From Paracoccaceae bacterium (GTDB taxonomy: Bacteria > Pseudomonadota > Alphaproteobacteria > Rhodobacterales > Rhodobacteraceae), in the NCBI GenBank assembly GCA_013214575.1, contig JABSSD010000003.1, positions 1 to 64,000 on the forward strand: a stretch of 64,000 nucleotides of DNA, in the 5' to 3' direction. The translations under genes were made by a program, and so were the position numbers. Each line of letters begins with the position of its first letter. The stretch's first letter is position 1. Under the pieces are notes generated by a model, which had not been told where the DNA came from, searched no databases, and worked only from the letters and a program-made list of their open reading frames with translations. Shown piece by piece: positions 54,192 to 62,971 of the stretch.

Positions 54192-55073
54192 ATGAGTGAC
54201 ATGGTTCTTGGTAAACAATCTGGTCGTGACAAACTGTTTCGCGGGTTGGTCTATGTGATACTTGGCGTGTTCGTCTTGTTCTACCTGACGCCGCTATATG
54301 TGATGGTGGTGACGTCGGTCAAAAGTTTGGATGAAATTCTTTCAGGCAGCCTCTTGGCGTTTCCTAAGACGCTGGATTTCTACGGCTGGGACGAGGCCTG
54401 GAACAACGCCTGCGTTGGTACCGAGTGCCGCGGCATGGCACCGTTCATGATAAACTCGCTGATTGCCGCGTCGCTGGCCACGGTGATCCCCACGGCAGTG
54501 GGCGCGCTGAACGGGTACGCGCTGTCGCTCTGGCGGTTCAAAGGTTCGGACCTTCTGTTCGGAATGTTGCTGTTCGGCGCGTTTATCCCGTTTCAGATTG
54601 TCCTGCTGCCGATGGCCAGCTTTCTGGGGTGGATTGGCTGGTCGTCATCGCTGACGGGGCTGACCTTTACCTACATCGTCTATGGTCTGCCCTTCACCAC
54701 GCTTTATTTCCGCAACTTTTATGTCAGTTTCCCACCCGATTTGGTGAAAGCGGCAAGGATCGACGGCATCGGGTTTTTTAGGTTCTTCTGGCGTGTGGCG
54801 CTGCCCAGTTCCGTCCCAATCATGATCGTCAGTGTGATCTGGCAATTCACCAACACCTGGAACGATTTCCTTTTTGCCAGCACAATGACAAAGCTGGAAA
54901 GTGCTACAGTTATGGTGGCTCTCAACAATTTTGTCCAAGTGGCCAATGGCGTCAAACGCTACAATGTCGATATGGCAGCAGCCATCATCGCCGGTCTTCC
55001 AACAATCGCGGTCTATCTGATTGCCGGGCGCTATTTCTTGCGCGGGCTGATGGCCGGAGCAGTCAAAGGTTAA
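54192..55073 (+). CDS. Sugar ABC transporter permease, MalG/GtsC type
   Basis: From ATG 54192 it has 293 residues with the EAA loop VKAARIDGIGFFRFFWRVALP and six membrane segments. It lies between the partner permease and the ATPase (4 bp on each side), which supports a single transcript. Confidence 0.87.
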   Translation: MSDMVLGKQSGRDKLFRGLVYVILGVFVLFYLTPLYVMVVTSVKSLDEILSGSLLAFPKTLDFYGWDEAWNNACVGTECRGMAPFMINSLIAASLATVIPTAVGALNGYALSLWRFKGSDLLFGMLLFGAFIPFQIVLLPMASFLGWIGWSSSLTGLTFTYIVYGLPFTTLYFRNFYVSFPPDLVKAARIDGIGFFRFFWRVALPSSVPIMIVSVIWQFTNTWNDFLFASTMTKLESATVMVALNNFVQVANGVKRYNVDMAAAIIAGLPTIAVYLIAGRYFLRGLMAGAVKG

Positions 55074-55077
55074 TGAG

Positions 55078-56265
55078 ATGGCAACGCTTGAAATCGTCAA
55101 CGTCACTAAGAAATTTGGTTCGGTCACGGTCCTGAAGGGCATCGATATCGTCGCAGCGGACGGTGAGTTTCTGGTCCTGGTGGGACCATCCGGGTGCGGC
55201 AAGTCAACATTGCTAAGTGCTATTGCTGGGTTGCAGTCGAATGACGGCGGTGAAATTCGCATCAATGGCATTGATGTCAGTGAACAGCACCCAAAAGACC
55301 GCGACATTGCAATGGTTTTCCAAACCTATGCACTTTATCCCAACCTAAGTGTCTGGGAAAACATCGCCTTTCCATTGGAAGCGCGAGGCATCAGCAAAGC
55401 CGAACGTCGCCTCGAAGCTGAAAAAGTTGCAGGGTTGCTGCATCTGACTGAGTATCTCGATCGCAAGCCGCGTCAGTTGTCGGGTGGGCAGCGGCAGCGC
55501 GTTGCCATGGGGCGAGCGCTTGTGCGTGATCCTCAGATCTTTTTATTCGACGAGCCACTTTCCAACCTGGATGCCAAGCTGCGGGTGGTCATGCGAACTG
55601 AGATCAAGAAAATGCACAAGAACCTTGGCACAACCATGGTTTATGTGACCCATGATCAGATCGAAGCGATGACGCTTGCCACAAAGATCGTCGTGCTTCG
55701 GGACGGTGAGGTTCAGCAGGCAGGGTCACCGGACGACGTATATCACACACCGAAAAATAAATTCGTCGCCAGCTTCATGGGCTCGCCATCGATGAATTTC
55801 ATCAAGGGAATTTTGCGCCGCAACGAAGTTGGTGCAAGGATAGAGATTGTACGGCCTGGAGGCGGCGAAGTTGCATTGGACTTGCCCGTTTCGTCCAATT
55901 TGGCGCGGCAGTTTGATGGCAAAGCGGTGATTTTGGGCATTCGTCCTGAGGCGATGATTGATGCGAAATCCGAGACAAAGGATGGCACATATCAGCGTAT
56001 CGAATGGCCACTGGAAATCCTTGAACCGACTGGGGCTGACACAATTGCGGTGCTGAAATCCAACATGGGTGACGACAGCGAGGGTGAGATGGTGGCGCGG
56101 TTTTCCGCCAAGACATCGGCGACACCGGGGACGCTGGTTTCGATCAACATAGACGTGTCAGCCGTGTGCTTGTTTGATGCGCAGACCGAAGACGCGATTT
56201 TCCACGCCTCGACAGTTGGAAAAAGCGTGCCCGCACCAATCTTGCTCAGTGAACGCAAAGCCTGA
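55078..56265 (+). CDS. Sugar ABC transporter ATPase, UgpC/MalK type
   Basis: The 395-residue protein carries Walker A GPSGCGKSTLL, signature LSGGQRQRVAMGR, Walker B IFLFDEPLSNLDAK and a C-terminal TOBE/OB domain from about 240, as in CUT1 sugar importers. It closes the ABC unit and is followed by a 255-bp gap with two LacI-type sites. Confidence 0.9.
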   Translation: MATLEIVNVTKKFGSVTVLKGIDIVAADGEFLVLVGPSGCGKSTLLSAIAGLQSNDGGEIRINGIDVSEQHPKDRDIAMVFQTYALYPNLSVWENIAFPLEARGISKAERRLEAEKVAGLLHLTEYLDRKPRQLSGGQRQRVAMGRALVRDPQIFLFDEPLSNLDAKLRVVMRTEIKKMHKNLGTTMVYVTHDQIEAMTLATKIVVLRDGEVQQAGSPDDVYHTPKNKFVASFMGSPSMNFIKGILRRNEVGARIEIVRPGGGEVALDLPVSSNLARQFDGKAVILGIRPEAMIDAKSETKDGTYQRIEWPLEILEPTGADTIAVLKSNMGDDSEGEMVARFSAKTSATPGTLVSINIDVSAVCLFDAQTEDAIFHASTVGKSVPAPILLSERKA

Positions 56266-56354
56266 GTCTGGCCTCTCCGCAGTTGTGTCGTCTTTTGGTT
56301 TTCTTGCTGTGATTGACGGCATAGGGAATCGGGTCAGGATTCATGGAGTGGTGA

Positions 56355-56366
56355 GTTAAACGTTTT
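56355..56366. promoter_or_regulatory. LacI-type operator upstream of TRAP binding protein (distal)
   Basis: TTAAACGTTTTA, 12 bp, one mismatch from the palindrome, 137 bp upstream of the second copy. The pair frames the promoter region of the TRAP gene and could form a repression loop. Confidence 0.65.
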
Positions 56367-56491
56367 ACTAAAAAAGATCACCGAAGAGCCGATGGGTTCC
56401 TCGGTAAGGTACTGAAAAATACGGCTAAATATGCCATAGAATAAAGATAATCAAAGTTATTGACCGCGGGTGATAACTGAGCGCTAATAGG

Positions 56492-56503
56492 TTAAACGTT
56501 TAT
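56492..56503. promoter_or_regulatory. LacI-type operator upstream of TRAP binding protein (proximal)
   Basis: TTAAACGTTTAT immediately before the GGGGAG ribosome site (56508-56513) of the gene at 56521. Same motif class as the other cluster B sites. Confidence 0.7.
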
Positions 56504-56520
56504 CCATGGGGAGTAAAAGG

Positions 56521-57498
56521 ATGACTAAAATGAGAAATATGATATTTGCGGCGATTGCCGGACTCGGGCTTGCACCGATTCAGGCTGGCGCGTTGGAGCT
56601 TGCTGCGACAATCGACGGCCCCCTAAGCACTGCCCAGGGGCAGGGGTTCTTGAAGTTCGGTGAAGTGGTTTCCGAACTGACCAATGGCGAAGTAACTCTC
56701 AAAGTCTTCCCTGATGCCCAGTTGGGGTCTGGTGGCGAAGCATTCGAACTGCTTGAAGACGGACAGATCGCAATGTATGCAATCGCTCCTGGCTATCTCG
56801 CCGAGTTCGCGCCGTCAGTGCAGTCATTGGTTGTGCCGTTTGTCTTTCGCGACTTCGATCATTGGAAAACCGTGGTCAGCGGCGAAATCGGTGCCGAACT
56901 TGCGAAAGACGTCGAGAAAAACACAGGCGCGATGATCCTTGGCTATTTTGGCGGGTCGATCCGCAACTTGGTCAGTTCAAAACCAGTCGAAACTGTTGAG
57001 GACATCGCCGGGCTGCGCGTGCGCTTGCACCCCGCAGCTGTTCAGGTGAAGGCATGGGAGGCAATTGGTGTCGTGCCAACAGTCATGGCCTATGGCGAGA
57101 TTTATTCGGGCCTTCAACTGGGTGTTGTTGACGGGCTTGAGAATGAAGCCGAATGGGTTCTGCGGATGAAGTTTTATGAGAAGGCCTCCTACTATGTTCA
57201 GACTGAGCACGAATACGTAACCCGCCCGGTTTTGTTTTCGAAGGTGGTCTTTGAGAGACTGACAGCAGACCAGCAAGAAGCAGTCCGCGAAGCCGGACGG
57301 CAGGCAACAGCCTTTCAGCGCGAACTCGAGCACAAGTTCGACTCTGAGTCCAAAGTGACCCTGGCCGAAGAGCACGGCGTAAACATCGTTCAGGTTGACA
57401 AGGCGCAGATCCAGCAAGCCGTTGCAGCGGCGCTGGAACCGGTGATCGCGGATCTCGGCCTGGTTGAAGCAGTGGAACGTATTCGCAGCGCTAAGTAA
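56521..57498 (+). CDS. TRAP transporter substrate-binding protein, DctP type
   Basis: The start at ATG 56521 is chosen for the GGGGAG 7 bp upstream; 325 residues. A signal peptide (MIFAAIAGLGLAPIQAGA) is followed by a DctP fold with the carboxylate-binding Arg in AGLRVRLHPAAVQVKAW and the typical LQLGVVDGLENE. TRAP importers bring in organic acids such as uronates. The membrane partners are 3.7 kb downstream in a separate unit. Confidence 0.88.
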   Translation: MTKMRNMIFAAIAGLGLAPIQAGALELAATIDGPLSTAQGQGFLKFGEVVSELTNGEVTLKVFPDAQLGSGGEAFELLEDGQIAMYAIAPGYLAEFAPSVQSLVVPFVFRDFDHWKTVVSGEIGAELAKDVEKNTGAMILGYFGGSIRNLVSSKPVETVEDIAGLRVRLHPAAVQVKAWEAIGVVPTVMAYGEIYSGLQLGVVDGLENEAEWVLRMKFYEKASYYVQTEHEYVTRPVLFSKVVFERLTADQQEAVREAGRQATAFQRELEHKFDSESKVTLAEEHGVNIVQVDKAQIQQAVAAALEPVIADLGLVEAVERIRSAK

Positions 57499-57513
57499 AA
57501 CGAGCAATATCAG

Positions 57514-57549
57514 CGCCGCCGGTCAGCTTCGTGTTGCCGGCGGCGTTTT
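57514..57549 (+). terminator. Terminator or attenuator after TRAP binding-protein gene
   Basis: CGCCGCCGG (57514-57522) and CCGGCGGCG (57537-57545) form a 9-bp GC stem followed by TTTT. It sits in the 63-bp gap before the toroid gene, so it probably lowers but may not abolish read-through. Confidence 0.7.
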
Positions 57550-57561
57550 CAATTTGACAGG

Positions 57562-59607
57562 GTGGTGATTGTGAAAAGCCGGATTGACCAATTTCTTCCT
57601 GAGGGGGCTGACTACGATGCGGCAGTCAGCCTTCCGCGTACGACAATCAACGGTAAAGACCTTCACACGATGTGGATCGCAGCAGAATATGCACGCGATC
57701 TTGTCGCTGAAGGCTCTCCAGAGTGCCTCGCCCGCGCCAATGACGTCTTGCGCGCGCTGACAGATTATCAAGACAGCGACCCGAATTCTCCGACTTTTGG
57801 CAACTGCCGATGGGAACTTGAGGACATCGGTGTAGAAGACCTGAACGCAGTTGTTTTCTTCGCCATACGTATAGTCCCGATGCTTTACCGGCACCGCGAC
57901 CGGCTTTCGGCGGGTGTGGTGGCTGATCTACTGCCCATGGTGCGTCGGGCGCTTGGTGCGATTGACTGCATTGATGTCGGGCCGGAATACACCAACGTCA
58001 TCAGCCAGTCTGTCGCGTCGCTTTTGATCGGCGGTCAAGTGCTTGGCGATCAGGGGATTGTGGCACTTGGTGAACAGCGCTTTCGCGATTGGGTGAACCT
58101 CATCGATGAAAGTGGCCTGGCGCATGAATTCAACTCGCCCGTGTACACACAAATGACCGTGACCGCGTTGCGCCTAATCGAAGAGCACTGCGAGGTCACC
58201 GCCCTAAAATCATTGGCCGAGCAAGCCAGGTTGCGCCAGGTTTTAAGCGTAGCACTGCACATTAACGCATCCACAGGGCGCATGTCGGCGCCGCATTGTC
58301 GGGCGTATTTTCCATTTTTGGTGGCCGAAACGCGTCCGGAGATCGAGATATTTCGGGACTGGGTGGCTGCCGGTTGGGCGCCAGACTGGATGATGGCATT
58401 GACCCGTGCGGACAAAGGCGAGGTGCGCGAAACATCGGATCGCGCGCGAGGCTTGCATATTGTCAGCCAGCACGGTGATGGCTTTTCCGTTGGAACCGCA
58501 TCGCGTGAACTAGATACGCAGAACAATCGATATATCGCCGCACAATCAACGACGTTCGCCGCGCAATTTACGGGTGTAGACAAGACGCCTGGAACGTTGT
58601 TTTGCAAATACCTCCTGAATGACGAATGGCTGGGAGACTATACCACCGCGGCCTCTCGCCCCAAACGACAAGTATTCTTTGATCACGGCGCTTTTCTGGG
58701 GGTGCAGGACGGACTTAAAGTAATCGGTGCTTACCGCCCCCGCAGCCTTGATGCCTGGCACCGTACATTCAGTGCGAAAACCTGCATCATTCTGGCGGAT
58801 CGCCGCCAGGTCGACGCGATTTGGGTAGACGGGCAGAGAATTGACAGCCTTCCGGCTGAAATACCGGATAACACAGCAATCACATTGAGCCTTGGGAAAA
58901 TCCACGTTGTTTTACAGCCGCTTTCATCGAAAGAACTCCAGCCGGGACTTACGAACCGGCTGTTGGAACGTGACGGGATGCTTGTCTTTGAGATACGCGA
59001 CTATGACGGACCCGCGCGGACGTTTTGGAATCAAGCCGTGCCGGGGGCATTCTTTCAGGGATTTGTAAGGGCAGGGTTCTACGCCGAGATATTTCCGGCT
59101 GCGTCTGTCAAAGACCCGCGTGAGCTGGCCAATTTGGTGGATACGGGGACATTCATAAATCATGCGGCCCCTCCCAGACGCCTCGACCGGGGCGAACGCC
59201 ACTGGACGCTGTCGTATCAAAGGGATGGCGGTGATTTTGGGATGGATATTGACCTTCATCATTGGCAGCGCGTCCGGGACTGGACCACTCAAGGGCCGAT
59301 AAAGTTCCCAATGCTGCAGTCTGATTTTGCGCGACAGACCTGCGATGGGCATGTTGTCATATGTGGTGCTACGTTGAATTGCGGCGCGCGCCCTGCCTGG
59401 GTGGCCGCCGTACCGGAGCAACAGATCTGGGCCGCGTCTGTGCATCCAGGAGACAGCCCCGCGCCGATCTGCTTTCAGACACCAGAGGGTCAGGTCGACA
59501 TTGCAGCCACGCACAGTGCGTCGATCTTGTGGCGCGAGGGCCAAATCACTGTTGACCTTGTGGACAAAGGCGTCGAAATCTCAGTCATCGGTGGTATTCT
59601 GATTTAG
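57562..59607 (+). CDS. Large cytoplasmic protein, predicted alpha/alpha-toroid (heparinase-like) enzyme, unknown
   Basis: The protein has 681 residues from GTG 57562, or about 678 from GTG 57571. The first ~300 residues are helical with features of alpha/alpha-toroid polysaccharide lyases and glycosidases: NSPTFGNCRWELEDIGVEDL, YTNVISQSVASLLIGGQVLG (143-162) and EFNSPVYTQMTVTALRL (189-205). The rest is beta-rich with repeated short strands, as in the C-terminal sandwiches of heparinase II/III-like enzymes. No signal peptide is visible, so it would act on imported oligosaccharide or glycoside. I cannot name a family or catalytic residues with confidence. It lies between a TRAP binding protein and the LacI repressor gene. 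Confidence 0.7.
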   Translation: MVIVKSRIDQFLPEGADYDAAVSLPRTTINGKDLHTMWIAAEYARDLVAEGSPECLARANDVLRALTDYQDSDPNSPTFGNCRWELEDIGVEDLNAVVFFAIRIVPMLYRHRDRLSAGVVADLLPMVRRALGAIDCIDVGPEYTNVISQSVASLLIGGQVLGDQGIVALGEQRFRDWVNLIDESGLAHEFNSPVYTQMTVTALRLIEEHCEVTALKSLAEQARLRQVLSVALHINASTGRMSAPHCRAYFPFLVAETRPEIEIFRDWVAAGWAPDWMMALTRADKGEVRETSDRARGLHIVSQHGDGFSVGTASRELDTQNNRYIAAQSTTFAAQFTGVDKTPGTLFCKYLLNDEWLGDYTTAASRPKRQVFFDHGAFLGVQDGLKVIGAYRPRSLDAWHRTFSAKTCIILADRRQVDAIWVDGQRIDSLPAEIPDNTAITLSLGKIHVVLQPLSSKELQPGLTNRLLERDGMLVFEIRDYDGPARTFWNQAVPGAFFQGFVRAGFYAEIFPAASVKDPRELANLVDTGTFINHAAPPRRLDRGERHWTLSYQRDGGDFGMDIDLHHWQRVRDWTTQGPIKFPMLQSDFARQTCDGHVVICGATLNCGARPAWVAAVPEQQIWAASVHPGDSPAPICFQTPEGQVDIAATHSASILWREGQITVDLVDKGVEISVIGGILI

Positions 59608-59648
59608 CGGGACGCTGCCTAACAACCCCTCGACGCAGATCCGCGGAT

Positions 59649-60650
59649 TTAGCACGAGTCCCGCACGACCAGATGGGGCGCAAGATAGATCCGTTCCGGC
59701 GCAACAATGGGTTCGTTGATCGCACTGAGCATGGCCTTTGCCGTGCGTCTGCCAATTGCCCGAGGATGCAGTTCCACCGTCGTCAGCGGAGGAGTCCAGG
59801 ATGCTGATTCCGGCACGTTATCGAACCCGATCACACCAATGTTCTGGCCGATCTTAAGGCCCGAGCGGTTCAGCGCTTCATATGCGCCAAGGGCGACATA
59901 ATCGTTGAAGCAAACGATCGCCGACATATCGCGATCAACCTCCAGCAGCTTTGCGGTTGCCTCGGCACCGAATTGCCGGGTCGCTGATCCAGCAAAGATA
60001 CGTTCATCCAGCAATGTGTGGCCGTTCTTTGCTAACGTGTCTGACACGCCTTGCAGCCGCTGCTTGCGGTTTTCGTTCGTCTGACTGCCGCCGATGAAAG
60101 CAAGCTTATCAAGCCCCTGGGACAGCAGATGTTTAGCAGCGATGACGCCCGCTTGATAATTGTCAAACCCTACGAAATCGGCTGAAAAATCCCGGACATC
60201 ACGCACGCATAACACATAGGGAATTCCATGGTCGCGTATTGTCTGGAACGAAGCATCATCAGAGCCGCTTGCCGCACTGATGATCAGTCCCGCAACACCT
60301 TGACCGATCATGGTTTCAATGACTGATGACTGTCGGTCTAGGTCGTCCTTGGTGTTCGCGATTACAGATAGATAGCCGCTATCAGCGGCAACAGTTTCGA
60401 TGTCATAGGACATTTCGGCAAAGAACGGGTTGGAAATGTCATTGACGATTAACCCGATGAGCAGTGATCGACCAGACCGCAGGCGCGAAGCGCTTTTGTT
60501 TAGGATGAACTTCATGCTCGCGGCAGCCTTGCGCACCTTTTTCTGGGTTTGCTCGGAAATCCTGCCCTTGCCATTCAAAACGAGAGACACCGTCGCGGCC
60601 GAGACGCCGGCTTTATCGGCAACCTGTTTTATGCTGACTCGTTTCTTCAT
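59649..60650 (-). CDS. LacI-family transcriptional regulator of cluster B
   Basis: The 333-residue protein carries HTH SIKQVADKAGVSAATVSLVL at 4-23, hinge SASRLRSGRS, then a type I periplasmic-binding-like sensor ending IGVIGFDNVPESASW. An imperfect operator TAAATGGTTTAA lies 40 bp upstream of its start, consistent with autoregulation. It probably controls the acyl-CoA dehydrogenase, ABC and TRAP units through the TTAAACGTTTAA-like sites. Confidence 0.9.
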   Translation of the reverse strand: MKKRVSIKQVADKAGVSAATVSLVLNGKGRISEQTQKKVRKAAASMKFILNKSASRLRSGRSLLIGLIVNDISNPFFAEMSYDIETVAADSGYLSVIANTKDDLDRQSSVIETMIGQGVAGLIISAASGSDDASFQTIRDHGIPYVLCVRDVRDFSADFVGFDNYQAGVIAAKHLLSQGLDKLAFIGGSQTNENRKQRLQGVSDTLAKNGHTLLDERIFAGSATRQFGAEATAKLLEVDRDMSAIVCFNDYVALGAYEALNRSGLKIGQNIGVIGFDNVPESASWTPPLTTVELHPRAIGRRTAKAMLSAINEPIVAPERIYLAPHLVVRDSC

Positions 60651-60689
60651 AAATGGGCCCGATCTGGAGAGGGTGACACAAGATATTAC

Positions 60690-60701
60690 TAAATGGTTTA
60701 A
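60690..60701. promoter_or_regulatory. Imperfect LacI-type site upstream of cluster B repressor
   Basis: TAAATGGTTTAA keeps the outer TAAA/TTTA arms of the cluster B motif but has TGGT at the centre. Position -40 relative to the repressor start suggests weak autoregulation. Confidence 0.5.
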
Positions 60702-61134
60702 TCACCCTAGCTTGCGTCAGGTGAAATGGAAAGTATTTCCCGTCGGACCGCAACAGCGGTTTGCCAGTGGAAGGCGGTAATTCAAGAAAATCGTCTAAGT
60801 TCTGATGATTATCCATCTTATCAGGTTCCAGTATGGCGCGCTTTTGATGCCTGCTGGGCGAGAATGTCCAGACGCAACCAAATTTGTGTCCCGGCGCTCC
60901 TACATAGAATCACATGGAATTTCGCTAAATCCAAACCACTATATCGGATTGGTCGCTCACTCATCAAGATATTGGAGTTGAGGCCTCCTGTAGGGCTACC
61001 GAATTTACGTCAGTTGGGGGAATGTAGAAAATAGTAAAATTCCAATTGTTTATACTTGAGATCGTCGAGCAGTACTGCATTCGAGAGCTGCCATGCCGGA
61101 TGGCACCGTTGTTTCATGGGTGGACAAGTGGTGG
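60702..61134. other. No gene seen in 430-bp divergent gap
   Basis: Between the repressor and the DctQ gene only short overlapping frames occur. AT-rich stretches near 61020-61060 could hold the DctQ promoter. An operator lies at its right edge (61135). Confidence 0.5.
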
Positions 61135-61146
61135 TTAAACGATTAA
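61135..61146. promoter_or_regulatory. LacI-type operator upstream of TRAP permease genes
   Basis: TTAAACGATTAA, one mismatch from TTAAACGTTTAA, 55 bp before the DctQ start. Matches the cluster B motif set. Confidence 0.65.
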
Positions 61147-61200
61147 ATGCATGGGGGAGTGCCCATGCGAAAATGGTGGGTTTAGAAATGGGGTCTGTCG

Positions 61201-61692
61201 ATGATCAAAGCTTTCTTTCGATACGCGCTTGCGCTTCATCTGGGCGTGCTGTGCGTGCTGGTCGCCTATCAGGTGGTCGCTCGCTATATCAGCTTTGTCC
61301 CGCCATTTCTCTGGACCGAGGAAGTCGCCCGCCTTGTCTTTATTTGGATGGTGATGATCGGGGCGGGTTATGGCTTTGTCGAGCAAGCTCATTTTTCGTT
61401 TACCTACGTCCATAGCGTGTTGCCAAAGAGGCTAAGGCGACACCTGACAACCATCGTTTATCTGATCGTATTGGCTGTTATGGGCTTCTTCCTTTGGTCC
61501 AGCCTGATCTTCTTTATCAAGGGTTTCGCTCGGACGTCATTGGTCACGGGCATGCCGATGGCAGCCAGTTACGGGGCATTGCTGTTTGGCGCAGGGATCA
61601 GCGTCATTGCGATTTTGATAAACTTTTATCGCCATATTTTTCTGCCCGTAACGCCTGACGCGACCGTAACACCTATCGAGAAGGAAGCCTGA
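61201..61692 (+). CDS. TRAP transporter small permease, DctQ type
   Basis: The 163-residue protein has four predicted membrane helices (about 8-27, 46-64, 85-107 and 128-147) and the DctQ hallmark WTEEVARLVFIWMVMIGAGYG. It precedes the DctM gene by one base. Together they form the TRAP membrane complex used by the binding protein at 56521. Confidence 0.88.
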   Translation: MIKAFFRYALALHLGVLCVLVAYQVVARYISFVPPFLWTEEVARLVFIWMVMIGAGYGFVEQAHFSFTYVHSVLPKRLRRHLTTIVYLIVLAVMGFFLWSSLIFFIKGFARTSLVTGMPMAASYGALLFGAGISVIAILINFYRHIFLPVTPDATVTPIEKEA

Positions 61693-61693
61693 C

Positions 61694-62971
61694 TTGGAAC
61701 TTGTCTATATCATGTTGGCGATCATCGCTATTTGCATCGTCCTTGGGGTTCCCATTGGCATATCGTTGATGGCCGCTTCGGCGACGGTGCTGGTACTTGA
61801 GCCTCACCTGAGTTTTTTCATGCTCGCAAGGCGTTTCTATTCCAGTCTTGATTCCTTTGTATTGTTAGCTGTGCCGCTGTTTCTATTGGCTGGCTCGCTC
61901 ATGAACGAGACTGGGATCACCGACCGTCTGATACGATTTGCCTACGCCATTGTCGGTCATTTCAGAGGTGGTCTGGCGCATATCAATATCGTCGTCAGCA
62001 TGCTTTTTGCCGGGATTTCAGGGTCATCAACTGCCGATACTGCCGGCGTTGGCGCTGTGCTAATTCCTGCAATGAAAGACAAGGGGTATTCTCCGTCTGT
62101 CGCTGTTGCGATCACCTCCGCCTCATCGGTGCTTGGGGCGATCATTCCCCCCAGCATCTTTTTCGTCATCTGGGGCGCGATAACCAGCACGTCGATATCG
62201 CAATTGTTTGCGGCCGGCGTCATCCCGGGCATCATGATTGCGTTTGCGCAAATGGCATATGTCGCCCAACGCGCGCGTGCAGAAGACTGGCCGGTCGAGC
62301 CACGCGCCGACGTGACAGAATTCATGGCCTCGTTCCGCGGGGCAATCCTGGGGTTGGGGGCTCCTGTGATCATCGTGGGTGGCATCATGTTCGGCTTTGC
62401 CACGCCGACCGAGGCCTCGATTATCGCAGTATTCTATGCCTTAGGATTGGGATTCTTCGTCTACCGGAACCTGACGGTGACGCGCACCATTGGCATCTTA
62501 TCCGACAGCGCACGCCTGATTAGTCTGTCCTTGTTCTGTTATGGATCTGCCGGGCTGTTCGGGTGGTTGCTTGCGTTTTATCAGTTGCCTGACTTGTTGC
62601 TGGCGCAGACCGCAGGGCTGCCAAACTGGGCGATACTTCCAATTTTTGCGCTGTTGTGCATCGTACTTGGAACCTTTTTGGACGCACTGGTGATCGCGAT
62701 CATCATCGGGCCGTTGTTCTTGCCATCAATGATTGCCGCGGGGGTCGATCCGGTACATTTCGGCATCGTTGCTGGGATCTCGCTTGCCATGGGGCTGATC
62801 ACGCCGCCTTACGGCCTGTGCCTGTTGATTGCCTGTGCGATTGGCAAAATCGAAATGCACGAGGCGATTGCGGACACTATGAAGTTGTTTTTCGTGACCG
62901 CTTTGATCTTGGCCGTGATTGTACTCTTTCCGTCAATCACCACATTCATTCCGAGTCTTCTTAATGTCTGA
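61694..62971 (+). CDS. TRAP transporter large permease, DctM type
   Basis: The 425-residue protein starts with TTG. About twelve hydrophobic segments and the DctM signatures LAVPLFLLAGSLMNETG, FAGISGSSTADTAGVGAVLI and GVDPVHFGIVAGISLAMGLITPPYG are present. It overlaps the CoA-transferase gene by 8 bp, so transport and CoA activation are translationally coupled. Confidence 0.9.
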   Translation: MELVYIMLAIIAICIVLGVPIGISLMAASATVLVLEPHLSFFMLARRFYSSLDSFVLLAVPLFLLAGSLMNETGITDRLIRFAYAIVGHFRGGLAHINIVVSMLFAGISGSSTADTAGVGAVLIPAMKDKGYSPSVAVAITSASSVLGAIIPPSIFFVIWGAITSTSISQLFAAGVIPGIMIAFAQMAYVAQRARAEDWPVEPRADVTEFMASFRGAILGLGAPVIIVGGIMFGFATPTEASIIAVFYALGLGFFVYRNLTVTRTIGILSDSARLISLSLFCYGSAGLFGWLLAFYQLPDLLLAQTAGLPNWAILPIFALLCIVLGTFLDALVIAIIIGPLFLPSMIAAGVDPVHFGIVAGISLAMGLITPPYGLCLLIACAIGKIEMHEAIADTMKLFFVTALILAVIVLFPSITTFIPSLLNV

